From Arenimonas daejeonensis (lineage in GTDB: Bacteria; Pseudomonadota; Gammaproteobacteria; Xanthomonadales; Xanthomonadaceae): DNA of 64,000 bases. The position numbers were made by a program, and so were the translations under genes. Location of the stretch: contig NZ_CP042453.1 of the NCBI RefSeq assembly GCF_007993735.1, positions 1,736,001 through 1,800,000 on the forward strand, given 5' to 3'. The notes beneath the pieces are model-generated. The model saw only the letters and a program-made list of their open reading frames with translations, was not told the origin of the DNA and searched no databases. Shown in pieces: positions 1-8,960 of the stretch. Every line of letters begins with the position of its first letter. Within the stretch, counting starts at the first letter, position 1.

Positions 1-492
1 TTCCAGCGCGCAGTGCGCGGCATTGCCGTAGGGGTCGAAGAACGCCGCCAGTTCCGACGGGATCGAATCCGGGATCGGCCACAGGTTCGTCGACGGCATC
101 ACGATGTATTCGGCGAACGCGCCGTTGCGCGTCACGCCGATGCCGACCGTGTTCGGGCACAGGTGCTGGCGACCGGCGCGGCAGTTGCGGCAGTGGCCGC
201 AGACGAGGTGGCCCTCGGCCGACACGCGGTCGCCGAGTGCATAACCGGTGACGCCCGGGCCCATCTCGACGATGCGGCCGACGAATTCGTGTCCGATCAC
301 CAGGCCCGGCGTGATCGTGCGCTGGCTCCACTCGTCCCACTTGTAGATGTGCAGGTCGGTGCCGCAGATCGCGGTCTTCTCGAGCTTGATCAGCACTTCG
401 TTCGGGCCCGGCGAGGGCACCGGCACCTGTTCCATCCAGATGCCCTTTTCCGCGTGGCGCTTCACCAGCGCCTTCATCATCTGCTGTGCCAT
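1..492 (-). CDS. tdh: L-threonine 3-dehydrogenase, N-terminal part (cut by window edge)
   Basis: Zinc- and NAD-dependent medium-chain dehydrogenase that oxidises L-threonine to 2-amino-3-ketobutyrate in the cytoplasm. The visible 164 residues carry the catalytic-zinc motif [12 protein letters not shown] (Cys about residue 43), the GHEFVG motif (His68-Glu69) and the four-cysteine structural-zinc lobe [15 protein letters not shown]. The threonine-specific [10 protein letters not shown] stretch favours Tdh over other alcohol dehydrogenases. The NAD-binding Rossmann half lies beyond the window. The start is uncertain: an AGGA lies only 2 nt before the first ATG (MAQQMMKAL), and ATGs at codons 5 and 6 are alternatives. 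Confidence 0.9.
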   Translation of the reverse strand, partial: MAQQMMKALVKRHAEKGIWMEQVPVPSPGPNEVLIKLEKTAICGTDLHIYKWDEWSQRTITPGLVIGHEFVGRIVEMGPGVTGYALGDRVSAEGHLVCGHCRNCRAGRQHLCPNTVGIGVTRNGAFAEYIVMPSTNLWPIPDSIPSELAAFFDPYGNAAHCALE

Positions 493-573
493 CGTCCTGC
501 GTCCGGCAAGGCCCGTCGGGCCGTGAGGGCGGGAATTATACCCGCCGCCGGTGAACCGTCCGGCAAGCCCGGT

Positions 574-1713
574 TCAGGGCAGCTCGATACGCCAGCCGAT
601 GGCGAAGATGCGTTCCTGCAGGAAATCATGCCCGAAGCGCTGCCGGTACTCGACGAAAGCCGAATGCCCGCCGGTGAACACGAACACCGCACCCAGCCCG
701 GCCTCACCCCAGTTGTCGTCGGCGTCGTCGGTGTCGAACACCACCGGCGTGGCTGCGGCATCTCCCAGGAAGCTGACCGCGATCGGCCGCGCCGGGTTCG
801 CGAACTCGTGGCGCCATCCCAGCCGGATCTGCGGCTGCCAGATACCCCAGGCGGCCGACACGGTGCGTGCCAGGGCGGCGTCGGCCCGCCCGCGGCGGCT
901 GGTGATGGTCCGGCCCGGCACGAACAGCGCCAGGCCGGCGCCACCGGTTTCGGAATAGGCGTCGATGCCCGTGCGCTGCCAGTCCAGGCCGGCACCGAGC
1001 TGCCATTCCCAGGCACCGCGTGGCAGTGACCAGGTCAGGCCCAGGCCGGCGAGGTCGCGTTCGGAGTCCGGATTGGCCCGCGCGATGTCGCTGACGCTGA
1101 CGCCGCTCAACAGGGTGTAGTCAATCGCCCGGCGCAGGTCGTAGTCGCCGTTGAGCCGGCCGGCATAGGCGTCCAGGGCCAGGGCGTCCGTGGCGCTCCA
1201 GCTGGCCAGGGCCAGCAGGCCGGTGTAGCGGGCGTCGCTGCGGCCGTCCGAGGCCAGGAAGTCCAGGTCCTCACGGGAGTGGCTCAGCAGCAGCCCCAGC
1301 CGCCAGTCGGCCGCCGGGGCCCAGTCCACGCCCGCGCCCAGGGTGCCGGTGTCGCCGTCGAACGGGGCCTCGTTGATGCCATCGCGGCGCTTGAGGCGGC
1401 CCGCATCGGCATTGAGGAAGACTGACCAGCCGACCGCCACTTCACTGCGCATCTCGGCCTGGTCGGGCGACCCGTCGCGGGTGGCGGCGCGGCCTTGGCC
1501 AGGAATCTCGCCCAGGAAGTTGCCGCTGGCCGCGCCGGACTGGCTGCCGGGCCCGCCGGTGAATATCTCGTTGCAGCGTGTCGCCAGGTCCGAACCCGGT
1601 GCCGCCCCGGGACACAGGGTGGTCCACGACGCCGCCAGCGCATCGTCCGGTGCCTGGGCACGGGCCAGGCCCGGAAGTGCCAGCAACAGCAGCAAACAGA
1701 CGATGTTGCGCAT
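574..1713 (-). CDS. Outer-membrane beta-barrel protein (autotransporter-domain type)
   Basis: Predicted exported protein of 379 residues. A signal peptide (MRNIVCLLLLLALPGLARAQ) is followed by a short region with two cysteines, a Gly/Ser-rich linker near residue 55, and then about 280 residues of alternating polar and aromatic strands typical of an outer-membrane barrel. Strand pairs such as WRLGLLLSHSRED, WEWQLGAGLDWQ and IRLGWRHEF resemble the autotransporter beta-domain. There is almost no passenger domain, so a classical autotransporter function is unlikely; it may be a small barrel of unknown role. A GGAG lies 7-8 nt before the ATG. It is transcribed divergently from the downstream metallo-hydrolase. 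Confidence 0.7.
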   Translation of the reverse strand: MRNIVCLLLLLALPGLARAQAPDDALAASWTTLCPGAAPGSDLATRCNEIFTGGPGSQSGAASGNFLGEIPGQGRAATRDGSPDQAEMRSEVAVGWSVFLNADAGRLKRRDGINEAPFDGDTGTLGAGVDWAPAADWRLGLLLSHSREDLDFLASDGRSDARYTGLLALASWSATDALALDAYAGRLNGDYDLRRAIDYTLLSGVSVSDIARANPDSERDLAGLGLTWSLPRGAWEWQLGAGLDWQRTGIDAYSETGGAGLALFVPGRTITSRRGRADAALARTVSAAWGIWQPQIRLGWRHEFANPARPIAVSFLGDAAATPVVFDTDDADDNWGEAGLGAVFVFTGGHSAFVEYRQRFGHDFLQERIFAIGWRIELP

Positions 1714-1794
1714 ATTCCGCTCCCCTGTATTTCCCGCTGGAGTCTATAACGGCAAAAGCGGCGCTACAGTGCCGTATCCGACAAGGAGTCGACC

Positions 1795-3180
1795 ATGCGC
1801 GTACGTTTCCACGGCGCCGCCGGTGAAGTCACCGGCAGTTGCCACGAAGTCGAGGCCGCCGGCCATCGCCTGCTGCTCGACTGCGGCATGATCCAGGGCA
1901 GCGACGAGGACGAGCGCCGCAACTTCGATGCCTTCGGTTTCGATGCCGCGTCCATCGATGCCGTGGTGCTCAGCCACGCCCACATCGACCATTGCGGCCG
2001 CCTGCCGCTGCTGGTCAAGCGTGGCTTCGGTGGACCGATCTGGACCCAGGCCGCCACCGCCGACCTGCTGCGCATCATGCTCGAGGACGCCGCCTCGCTG
2101 GCCGAAATGGACGCCCAGCAGGACAACAAGCACCGGCGCGGCGGTCACGCACAGCACAAACCGCTGTTCACCCGCGCCGACGTCGGCCAGGTGCTGCGCC
2201 AGGTGCGCGCGATGGAGTACGACGCGCCGGAGGAGATCCTGGCCGGCATCACCGTCACCCTGCGCGACGCCGGCCACATCCTGGGTTCGGCCAGCGTCGA
2301 ACTGCGCGCCCGCGAGCCCGGTGGCGAGAAGGTGCTGGTGTTCTCCGGCGACCTGGGCCCGAAAGGCACGCCGATCCTGCGCGACCCCGCGCCGGTGCCG
2401 CGCGCCGACCTGCTGCTGATGGAATCCACCTACGGCGGCCGCAAGCACCGCGAACGCGCCGCCACGCTGTCCGAGATCGGCGAGGTGCTGGAATCCGCCA
2501 GGCAGGCTGGCGGCAACGTGCTGATCCCGGCCTTCGCGGTCGGCCGCAGCCAGGAGCTGCTGTACTGGTTCGCGCGTTACTGGGACGAATGGAAACTCTC
2601 GCGCTGGAAGATATTCCTCGACAGCCCGATGGCGACAAAGGTGGTCGAGGTCTACGACCGCCACGAGCCGCTGTTCGATGCCGCCGCGCAGAAGGTCTGG
2701 CGCGAGCGGCCGCATCCGTTCCGGCTGCCGAACCTGAAGTTCACCGCGGACACCGACCAGTCGCGTGGCATCAACGCGCACGAACGCGGCGCGATCATCA
2801 TCGCCGGCTCGGGCATGTGCAACGGTGGCCGCATCCGCCACCACCTGCGGCAGAACCTGGGCCGCAAGCAGGCGCACGTGATGTTCGTCGGTTACCAGGC
2901 CCAGGGCACGCTGGGACGGCGCCTGGTGGACCGCGCCCGCGAGGTGCGCATCTTCGGTGAGGAAATCCACGTACGCGCGCAGATCCACACCGTCGGCGGC
3001 CTGTCCGCACATACCGACCAGCCCGGCCTGCTGGCCTGGTACGGCCAGGTCGAGAACCGCCCGCCGGTGGTGCTGGTGCACGGCGAGGATGACGCCCGCG
3101 AGGCACTGGCCACGGCCATGCGCGGCAAGTTCGGCAATCAGGTGCTGCTGGCCCGGCCGGGGATGGAACGCGAAGTCTGA
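1795..3180 (+). CDS. Beta-CASP family metallo-beta-lactamase-fold hydrolase (RNA-processing exonuclease-like)
   Basis: Cytoplasmic MBL-fold protein of 461 residues related to the bacterial YSH1/CPSF73-like group. The zinc-binding HxHxDH motif (HAHIDHCGR) is at residues 61-66. A later His-containing motif (DAGHILGSASVEL), the aspartate motif FSGDLG and the beta-CASP insert (LLMESTYGG, LIPAFAVGRSQELLYWF, IIIAGSGMCNGGRIRHHL) follow in family order. The C-terminal segment [17 protein letters not shown] holds a further conserved His. The family is associated with RNA cleavage, but the substrate here is unknown. AAGGAG precedes the ATG by 6 nt. The gene converges on the antiporter gene with a 9-bp gap. 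Confidence 0.88.
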   Translation: MRVRFHGAAGEVTGSCHEVEAAGHRLLLDCGMIQGSDEDERRNFDAFGFDAASIDAVVLSHAHIDHCGRLPLLVKRGFGGPIWTQAATADLLRIMLEDAASLAEMDAQQDNKHRRGGHAQHKPLFTRADVGQVLRQVRAMEYDAPEEILAGITVTLRDAGHILGSASVELRAREPGGEKVLVFSGDLGPKGTPILRDPAPVPRADLLLMESTYGGRKHRERAATLSEIGEVLESARQAGGNVLIPAFAVGRSQELLYWFARYWDEWKLSRWKIFLDSPMATKVVEVYDRHEPLFDAAAQKVWRERPHPFRLPNLKFTADTDQSRGINAHERGAIIIAGSGMCNGGRIRHHLRQNLGRKQAHVMFVGYQAQGTLGRRLVDRAREVRIFGEEIHVRAQIHTVGGLSAHTDQPGLLAWYGQVENRPPVVLVHGEDDAREALATAMRGKFGNQVLLARPGMEREV

Positions 3181-3189
3181 GCCGGTGGG

Positions 3190-5007
3190 TCAGGGCCCCG
3201 CTGGCGTGTTGCCGTCCGGCTCCCGCACCGGTTCCGGCACCGGCGGTTTCGCCGGCGCCAGCGCGTGCGGCCGGGTATTGCCGTAGATCAGCGCGCGCCC
3301 GGCGAAGATGCCGCCCGCAAGTTCCAGCGCGAACCGTTCCGTGTCGCGCCGGCGCACATCGGCCATGATCTCGGCGGCTTCCTCGGCCGGCACCTCCAGC
3401 TCGCGCAGCGCCGCCGCGCCGAAGGCCACGGCCGACTCGAACACCTCGCGGATGTGGAAATCCACGTCGGCCTTGGCCAGCTCGAAGGCATGCTCGCGGT
3501 CGAAGGCACGCACCAGCAGCGACGCCTGCGGGAACGCCGGCCGGGCCAGCTCGACGATGCGGTTGGCCGCGGCGCGGTTGTCCACGCAGACCAGGATGGC
3601 GCAGGCCGTGGCGGCGCCCGCCGCGTGCAGCACATCCATGCGCGTGCCGTCGCCGTAGTGCACCTTGAAGCCGAAGTCGGCGGCGTTGCGGATGTCCTCG
3701 GCATTGGTTTCGATGATGGTCACGTCGAAGCCGCGCGCCAGCAGCGGCTGGCTGACCACCTGGCCGAAACGCCCGAAGCCGATCAGCAGCACGTTGCCCT
3801 TGAGATCGCGGGCTTCCTCGACGCCTTCCATCGATTGCGCCGCCTTCGGCGCGAAGCGCCGCAGCAGGATCACGAACAGCGGCGTCAGCGCCATGGACAG
3901 CACGACGATCGCGGTCATGTTGGCGTTCACCTGCAGGTCGATCACACCGGCCATCGCCGCCGCCGCGAACAGCACGAAGGCGAACTCGCCGCCCTGGGCC
4001 ATCAGCACCGCGCGGTCCAGTGACTCGGCATGGCTGCTCTTCATCAGGCGTGCGACGGTGTAGATGCACAGGGCCTTCACCGCCATCATCGCGAACACGC
4101 CCGAGACGATCAGCGGCCAGTTCCGCCATACCACCGCCAGGTCCAGCGACATGCCGACCGCCAGGAAGAACAGGCCGAGCAGGATGCCGCGGAAGGGTTC
4201 GATGTCAGCCTCGAGCTGGTGGCGGAAGCTCGACTCCGACAACAGCACGCCGGCCAGGAAGGCGCCCATGGCCATGCTCAGTCCACCCAGCTGCATCAGC
4301 AGCGCCGCGCCCAGCACCACCAGCAGCGCGGCGGCGGTCATCACCTCACGGGCGCGCGCCTGCGCCAGCACCCGGAACATCGGATTGAGCAGCCAGATGC
4401 CGGCCATCACCAGCAGGGCCAGTGACCCCAGGCCAATGCCGACCGACTGCAAACGATCGCTCATCGGCACCGGCTCCGCACCGGCCGGCGACATGAAGGC
4501 GACGATGGCCAGCAGCGGCACGATCAGCATGTCCTCGAACAGCAGCACCGCGACGATCTTCTGCCCGCGCGGCAGGTTGACGTCACCACGCTCGCTCAGC
4601 AACTGCATGACGATGGCGGTGGAGGTGAGCACGAAACCCATCGCGCTGATGAAGGACACGCCCAGCGGGAACCCGTACAGCAGGCCGACGCCGGTCAGCA
4701 TCAGCCCACACAGCCCGATCTGCGCCGAACCCAGGCCGAAGATCTCGCCACGCAGTTCCCACAGGTGCGTCGGCCGCATCTCCAGGCCGATCACGAACAG
4801 GTACATCACCACGCCGAGCTCGGCGGTATGCAGGATGGCCTTCGGGTCGGTGAACAGCGCCAGGCCAAAGGGGCCGATGGCCAGGCCGGCCGCCAGGTAA
4901 CCCAGCACCGAGCCCAGGCCCAGGCGTTTGAACAGCGGCACGGCCACCACGGCGGCGCCCAGCAGCACCACCACGTTCAACAGCTGGGTGTCGTTCTCGA
5001 CCGCCAT
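3190..5007 (-). CDS. Monovalent cation:proton antiporter, CPA2 family (KefB/KefC/YbaL type)
   Basis: Inner-membrane cation/H+ antiporter of 605 residues. The N-terminal 380 residues form about 12 hydrophobic segments with the CPA2 signatures GYLAAGLAIGPFGL and LTSTAIVMQLL. A cytoplasmic TrkA-N (RCK) domain starts near residue 405 with the nucleotide-binding motif GNVLLIGFGRFGQVV and an acidic strand end (VTIIETN). It probably exports K+ or Na+ under nucleotide or glutathione control, but which ion cannot be told from sequence. GAGGAA precedes the ATG. No KefF/KefG-like ancillary subunit gene is adjacent. Confidence 0.88.
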   Translation of the reverse strand: MAVENDTQLLNVVVLLGAAVVAVPLFKRLGLGSVLGYLAAGLAIGPFGLALFTDPKAILHTAELGVVMYLFVIGLEMRPTHLWELRGEIFGLGSAQIGLCGLMLTGVGLLYGFPLGVSFISAMGFVLTSTAIVMQLLSERGDVNLPRGQKIVAVLLFEDMLIVPLLAIVAFMSPAGAEPVPMSDRLQSVGIGLGSLALLVMAGIWLLNPMFRVLAQARAREVMTAAALLVVLGAALLMQLGGLSMAMGAFLAGVLLSESSFRHQLEADIEPFRGILLGLFFLAVGMSLDLAVVWRNWPLIVSGVFAMMAVKALCIYTVARLMKSSHAESLDRAVLMAQGGEFAFVLFAAAAMAGVIDLQVNANMTAIVVLSMALTPLFVILLRRFAPKAAQSMEGVEEARDLKGNVLLIGFGRFGQVVSQPLLARGFDVTIIETNAEDIRNAADFGFKVHYGDGTRMDVLHAAGAATACAILVCVDNRAAANRIVELARPAFPQASLLVRAFDREHAFELAKADVDFHIREVFESAVAFGAAALRELEVPAEEAAEIMADVRRRDTERFALELAGGIFAGRALIYGNTRPHALAPAKPPVPEPVREPDGNTPAGP

Positions 5008-5081
5008 CGTTCCTCACCGTCCGTTCCGGCCCCGTGCCGTCGCCGGGACTCTAACCCCGGCCCGGCTCGGCGGTCCACGCG

Positions 5082-5543
5082 TCAGTCGGCGGCTTTGCGT
5101 CCGGTGCAGCGGCAGGCGCCGTCGTCGAAGATCACTTTCCAGTGTCCATCGGGTTCACGCCGCCAGGTCGAGCGGAACTCCAGGATGGGTTTACCCGACG
5201 GGTCGGACACCGGGCCCTTGGTCTGGGCCAGGCTGCCGTCGTCGAGCACGACCACGGTTTCCGGTTTCCATGAGAAGGGCGCCGGACCGTCGAAGTATTT
5301 TTCCCAGTCCGCCAGGATCACCTTCTTGCCACGCAGCGGGTTGCGGCCGTTGACGAAGATGGCGTCGTCGGCGATGTGCGAGGCGAAGGCTTCGAAATCC
5401 CGATCGGCCATTGTTTGCGCGAACGCCGTCTCCGCGGCCTCGACCTGTCGCGTGAGTTCGGCCAGGTCGGCGGCGGGTGGCGCGGGCATACTGGCGCAGG
5501 AAGACAGGGCCAGGCAGAGCAGCAAGGTCGAAGGACGGGTCAT
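5082..5543 (-). CDS. Exported lipoprotein with NTF2/SnoaL-like (DUF4440-type) domain
   Basis: Protein of 153 residues with a lipoprotein signal: MTRPSTLLLCLALSSCASM contains the lipobox LSSC, so Cys16 is the likely acylated residue. The mature part (QVEAAETAFAQTMADRDFEAF, ADDAIFVNGRNPLRGKKVI, WRREPDGHWKVIFDDGAC) has the helix-sheet pattern of the SnoaL/DUF4440 NTF2-like fold, often a small-ligand-binding or isomerase-like scaffold. The start was chosen because GAGGA lies 8 nt upstream and the signal peptide begins here; the frame stays open further upstream without a second signal. Substrate unknown. Confidence 0.75.
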   Translation of the reverse strand: MTRPSTLLLCLALSSCASMPAPPAADLAELTRQVEAAETAFAQTMADRDFEAFASHIADDAIFVNGRNPLRGKKVILADWEKYFDGPAPFSWKPETVVVLDDGSLAQTKGPVSDPSGKPILEFRSTWRREPDGHWKVIFDDGACRCTGRKAAD

Positions 5544-5655
5544 GCGCTGGTTCCTCGGGGCTCCGGCGCATGCTATCGCCACTGCGGCGGGCGGGCGATA
5601 GGCCGATGGCAGCGCCACCGGTTAGCATCTCCGCATGGCCCGCAGGAGAGCCGAC

Positions 5656-6435
5656 ATGGTGGATCCGCAACTGCCGCCCGACAGCGACATCGTTAGACCC
5701 TTCGTGCTGCCCTGCGCCACGTTGCCCTGGTCGGCGCCGATGCGCTGGCTGCGGTTGGGTTGGGCCGATTTCGGTCGCACGCCCGCGTTGAGCCTGCTCT
5801 TCGGTGGCGTGATCCTGGCGGTGAGCCTGGGCGTGTCGGTCCTTGCCTGGACTCTGGGCCGGTTCGCGCTGCTGGCCCTGCTGCTGTCGGGGTTCGTGTT
5901 CGTGGCGCCGCTGATCGCCGTGGGCCTGTACTGCGTCAGCCGCGAACTGGAAGCCGGTCGGGAGCCGACGCTGCGCCACAGCTTCGTGCTGGCGCGGCGC
6001 GTGGTCGGTCAGGCCGGCGTGTTCGCGTTGGCCCAGCTGGTGATCCTGATGCTGTGGGTGCGCGCCGGCATGATGGTCGAGGCCTTCGTGCTGGTGGAGC
6101 CGGGCAGCACCGCGGCCCTGGTGGAATTCCTGGCCATCGGCTCGGCGGTTGGTTCGGTGTTCGCCGGCCTGACCTTCGCGATCGCCGTCTTTTCGTTGCC
6201 GATGATCGCCGACCGCGACGTGGACATGGTCACCGCCGGCGTGTCCAGCGTGAACGCCGTGCTGCGCAACAAGGGCGTGACGCTGCTGTGGGCGGGGCTG
6301 ATCGTGTTGCTGACGGCGCTGGGTTTCGCCACGGCCTACCTGGGCCTGGTGGTGGTCATGCCCTGGCTGGCCTATTCGGCCTGGCACGCCTACCGGGAAA
6401 CGCTGGACGCCAGCTCGTGGCCGGCGCTGGATTGA
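5656..6435 (+). CDS. DUF2189 family integral membrane protein
   Basis: Predicted inner-membrane protein of 259 residues with about six hydrophobic segments (for example LSLLFGGVILAVSLGVSVLAW, FALLALLLSGFVFVAPLIAVGLY, LLWAGLIVLLTALGFATAYL). The region around PMRWLRLGWADF and the ending MPWLAYSAWHAYRETL match the DUF2189 pattern. Function unknown. AGGAGAG lies 5-8 nt before the chosen ATG, so an ATG seven codons upstream is less likely. The 3' end overlaps the convergent acetyltransferase gene by 46 bp, so the two transcripts would be mutually antisense. Confidence 0.8.
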   Translation: MVDPQLPPDSDIVRPFVLPCATLPWSAPMRWLRLGWADFGRTPALSLLFGGVILAVSLGVSVLAWTLGRFALLALLLSGFVFVAPLIAVGLYCVSRELEAGREPTLRHSFVLARRVVGQAGVFALAQLVILMLWVRAGMMVEAFVLVEPGSTAALVEFLAIGSAVGSVFAGLTFAIAVFSLPMIADRDVDMVTAGVSSVNAVLRNKGVTLLWAGLIVLLTALGFATAYLGLVVVMPWLAYSAWHAYRETLDASSWPALD

Positions 6436-6924
6436 TTGGCCCAGTCCGCGCGTTCCAGCCGGTACACGAAACAATCGTCCAGGCCGAACTGCCGGCGCTC
6501 GACGAAGCGGAAACCCAGGCGTTCGTAGAACCGGTGCGCGCGCACGTTGGACGCCAGCGGGTCGATCAGCACCGCCGTGACCGCCGTGTCGGCGAAACAG
6601 CGCGCCAGCGCCTGCCGCATCATTTCCGTGCCGTGGCCGCGGCCCGGGTAATCGGCTTCACCGATCCAGATGTCGATCGCGCGCAGGTTGGCGGGCACCT
6701 CGCCCCAGTAATGGCCGTCCTCGCGGGCCGGGTCGATGATCTGTACGAAGCCGATCGGCACGCCGTCGGCTTCGGCGATCAGCTGTTCGCGCCAGTCGGG
6801 GTCGCGCGCCAGTTCGGCTTCCCAGCCCCAGTCGTCGTTGGGGTCGGACTCCAGCACGTGCGGTTCATCGTCCCAGCGCAGCCAGGGGCAGATCGGCCGG
6901 TGTGGCGGGGCGAAGACGGATCAT
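6390..6924 (-). CDS. GNAT-family N-acetyltransferase (AAC(6')-like), frameshifted
   Basis: Acetyl-CoA-dependent acetyltransferase, about 177 residues when repaired. The N-terminus MIRLRPATPADLPL is followed by a frame change near 6882. Removing one G gives LPLLRWDDEPHVLESDPNDDW and joins the long downstream frame. The body has the acetyl-CoA loop motif DYPGRGHGTEMMRQAL and the later SNVRAHRFYERLGF signature. Similarity of layout to aminoglycoside 6'-acetyltransferases is only suggestive; resistance should not be inferred. The ATG lies 2 nt after the stop of the upstream small gene, suggesting co-transcription. The shift is probably a sequencing insertion. Confidence 0.75.
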
Positions 6925-6926
6925 GG

Positions 6927-7220
6927 TCAAAGCCGCGGATCGTCGATCTCGATCGTGGCGTAGTGGTCGCGGGCGCCGCGGGCGATGCGGCAGCGCACCT
7001 CTGCATCCTGCCCGTCCACCCGCAGCCGGCCGGTCACCTGCAGCATCTTGCCGCGGTCGCTGTAGGACGCCGACCACTGGTAGGGCGTCATGCCGCGTGC
7101 CACGTAACGCGCCTCGGCCTCGGCCCGGCACCAGGGCACCAGTTCGCTGGCCTTGTTGATCACGATGTAGTCGTGGCTGGGATAGGCGGTGAGCGTCGCG
7201 ATCAGCAGCAGGGTGTTCAT
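6927..7220 (-). CDS. Small hypothetical protein, possibly exported
   Basis: Protein of 97 residues that I do not recognise. It starts with a short hydrophobic stretch (MNTLLLIATLTAY) that could be a weak signal peptide, then a polar domain with two cysteines and several aromatic residues (WCRAEAEARYVARGMTPYQW). A strong GGAGG lies 5 nt before the ATG, supporting a real gene. The stop is 2 nt before the acetyltransferase start, so the two are probably translated from one transcript. Confidence 0.55.
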   Translation of the reverse strand: MNTLLLIATLTAYPSHDYIVINKASELVPWCRAEAEARYVARGMTPYQWSASYSDRGKMLQVTGRLRVDGQDAEVRCRIARGARDHYATIEIDDPRL

Positions 7221-7259
7221 GGGAACCTCCAGAGTGCGTGGGCGCAGGACGGGGAATGT

Positions 7260-7618
7260 TCAGCCGCCCACCCAGCGGACGGTGTAGTAGGCGGCTTCGA
7301 GCCCGTCTTCGTTGAAGCGGATCTCCGCGGTATGTTTTCCGCCGTCGCAGTGCACGACCCACCGCTCGTGCCACTCCCGCGCCCCCACCTCGCCGGCAGG
7401 CATTGCCGTCACGTAGCGGTCTATCCGCTCGACACGGGGCAGCCCTTGGCATCAACGTAGGGCATCACCGCCGCCATGGTGTCCTGCACCAGTTTTCCGT
7501 TGGCCAGGCTCCCGGCCTGAAGGGTGCCGTGTGGCAAGGTGTCGGCAACGGCCTGGGTGGCTGGCAGCAGCAACGCCAGCAGCAGGGCGGCGATCCAGGT
7601 CATGCGGATTCGGTGCAT
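7260..7618 (-). CDS. Small exported hypothetical protein, frameshifted
   Basis: Repaired length about 119 residues. A clear signal peptide (MHRIRMTWIAALLLALLLPATQAVA) leads into a mature domain. The frame stops after DAKGCPVSSG, but adding one C to the CCCC run near 7437 restores a continuous reading (RVERIDRYVTAMPAGEVG, then WHERWVVHCDGGKHTAEIRF and an ending YYTVRWVGG). Two cysteines in the repaired mature part could form a disulfide. No family recognised. It lies 39 bp upstream of the previous small gene in the same direction. Confidence 0.55.
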
Positions 7619-7632
7619 GGGTGATGTCCGGC

Positions 7633-7665
7633 AGCGGGGGCGGGCCTACATTAGCGGGGGCGGGC
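7633..7665. repeat. Pair of 13-bp direct repeats, 20-bp phase
   Basis: AGCGGGGGCGGGC occurs at 7633-7645 and 7653-7665, exactly 20 bp apart (about two helical turns). It lies just upstream of the start of the small exported protein gene. The spacing would suit a protein binding one face of the DNA, but a GC-rich chance repeat is equally possible. Confidence 0.4.
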
Positions 7666-7763
7666 GGACCGGCTCAACCACCTGCAGGAACAGGCTTCAG
7701 TCGGGAGCAAGCCTGGTGGCGTGAGTGGGCATCATGACGTCTGCCGACGCTGGCGACCGTGGA

Positions 7764-8168
7764 TCAGGGTTGCTTGCGACCCAGGTAGAACCGTCGGTAG
7801 ACGAGGGCCACGGATACCCAGGTAAGGAAGATCAGCACGGCGCTGGCTCCGGCGGTCGCAAGTCCACGCTCACCCCTGAGCGTCAGATCGATGACGAGGA
7901 TGTACTGCGACGCGCCGATGATGAATGCGGTGGCGAAATATCCCCTGGTCCGGCGAACCGCCCAGTCATATAGAAGGACCGAGAGACCCGTGTAGGCCAT
8001 CAGGCCCAGTGGTGCTGAAACCAGCACGGAACCTGGCGGGTCAGCTTCCGCGATCGGGCGGAAGAACAGGACCACCCCGAGCAGGGTGACCACGCCCACC
8101 ATGACGAACGAGACGGCGACCACGACCCATCTGCGCCTGGGGGCTTCATTGGCGGAGTTTTCAGTCAT
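7764..8168 (-). CDS. Small integral membrane protein, function unknown
   Basis: Protein of 134 residues with four hydrophobic segments (VVVAVSFVMVGVVTLLGVVLF, VLVSAPLGLMAYTGLSVLLY, YFATAFIIGASQYILVIDL, ASAVLIFLTWVSVALVY) and a basic C-terminus. No family recognised. It starts 6 bp after the stop of the upstream acetyltransferase gene, so the two probably form one transcript. Base composition is visibly less GC-rich than the flanks, as for its partner, hinting at later acquisition. Confidence 0.6.
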   Translation of the reverse strand: MTENSANEAPRRRWVVVAVSFVMVGVVTLLGVVLFFRPIAEADPPGSVLVSAPLGLMAYTGLSVLLYDWAVRRTRGYFATAFIIGASQYILVIDLTLRGERGLATAGASAVLIFLTWVSVALVYRRFYLGRKQP

Positions 8169-8174
8169 GGATCG

Positions 8175-8714
8175 TCAGTCCTGGCTATCGCCCTGTACGG
8201 GCCGGAGTAGTGCGGAAGCCGGCGTAGTGCTGTCGTCAACCGAGGCATCCAGATGCAGTTTCATTCCCTCATGGGATGGCACGAAGCCAAGCCCCTCGTA
8301 GAACCGGATTGCGTCTGGGCGTGCCTTGTCCGACGTCAGCTGGACGAGATGGCAGCCTCTGTCTTTGGCTCGTCCGATAGCCCACAGCAACAATTGCTTG
8401 CCGATTCCACTGGATCGCAGGTTGGCCGCGACTCTGACGCCTTCGATCTGCGCACGCCAGCCACCCTGGTAAGTAATATGAGGAACCAGCGTCAGTTGCA
8501 GAACGCCAGCGACGACTTGGTCGGGCGAATCAACAACGATGAGTTCGTTGTTCGGGTCCTGGTCAATTGCAGTAAATGCCGCTTCGTATGAAGCGGGAAG
8601 AGGAAGGGTGTGGTTTTCGCGCTTTTCACCCAGGGCATCATTCGCCAGCAAGGCCACGATGGCGGGCAGGTCTTCGCGAGTTGCAGGTCGAAACGTGAGA
8701 TTGGAAGAGGTCAT
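8175..8714 (-). CDS. GNAT-family N-acetyltransferase
   Basis: Intact acetyltransferase of 179 residues. The N-terminal LTFRPATREDLPAIVALLAND is the usual GNAT first strand and helix. The acetyl-CoA loop is VRVAANLRSSGIGKQLLLWA, followed by HLVQLTSDKARPDAIRFYEGLGF, the standard motif B region. Substrate unknown; free amino acids or small amines are typical for such stand-alone members. No clear Shine-Dalgarno precedes the ATG. Codon use is less GC-biased than in neighbouring housekeeping genes. Confidence 0.82.
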   Translation of the reverse strand: MTSSNLTFRPATREDLPAIVALLANDALGEKRENHTLPLPASYEAAFTAIDQDPNNELIVVDSPDQVVAGVLQLTLVPHITYQGGWRAQIEGVRVAANLRSSGIGKQLLLWAIGRAKDRGCHLVQLTSDKARPDAIRFYEGLGFVPSHEGMKLHLDASVDDSTTPASALLRPVQGDSQD

Positions 8715-8867
8715 AGCGAGTACTGGAGTGTTCTTGTGCCGCCAAACGCCTGTCAGGTCCCGGATCCGGCGCGTAGGAGTGCATGGTTCTCCGCAGTGGC
8801 GGCGTGCGTCAAGGCTTCAACGCCGGGCTTGTCAATGAGAGGGATATCACTCAGGGGCCGGCCCCTG

Positions 8868-8896
8868 AAAACAACGAGCCGGCGTATGCCGGCTCG
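8868..8896 (-). terminator. Rho-independent terminator of the exported-protein gene
   Basis: Perfect 9-bp stem CGAGCCGGC/GCCGGCTCG with a 4-nt loop. On the minus strand it is followed by TTGTTTTC. It sits about 65 bp beyond the stop of the upstream minus-strand gene. A 14-bp palindrome, AGGGGCCGGCCCCT, lies just beyond. Confidence 0.75.
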
Positions 8897-8960
8897 TCGA
8901 TTCATGGCGCAGGGTCGCCGCGCCGAGGTTCATCCTGCAGTGCCAATACCGGCAGTCGGC

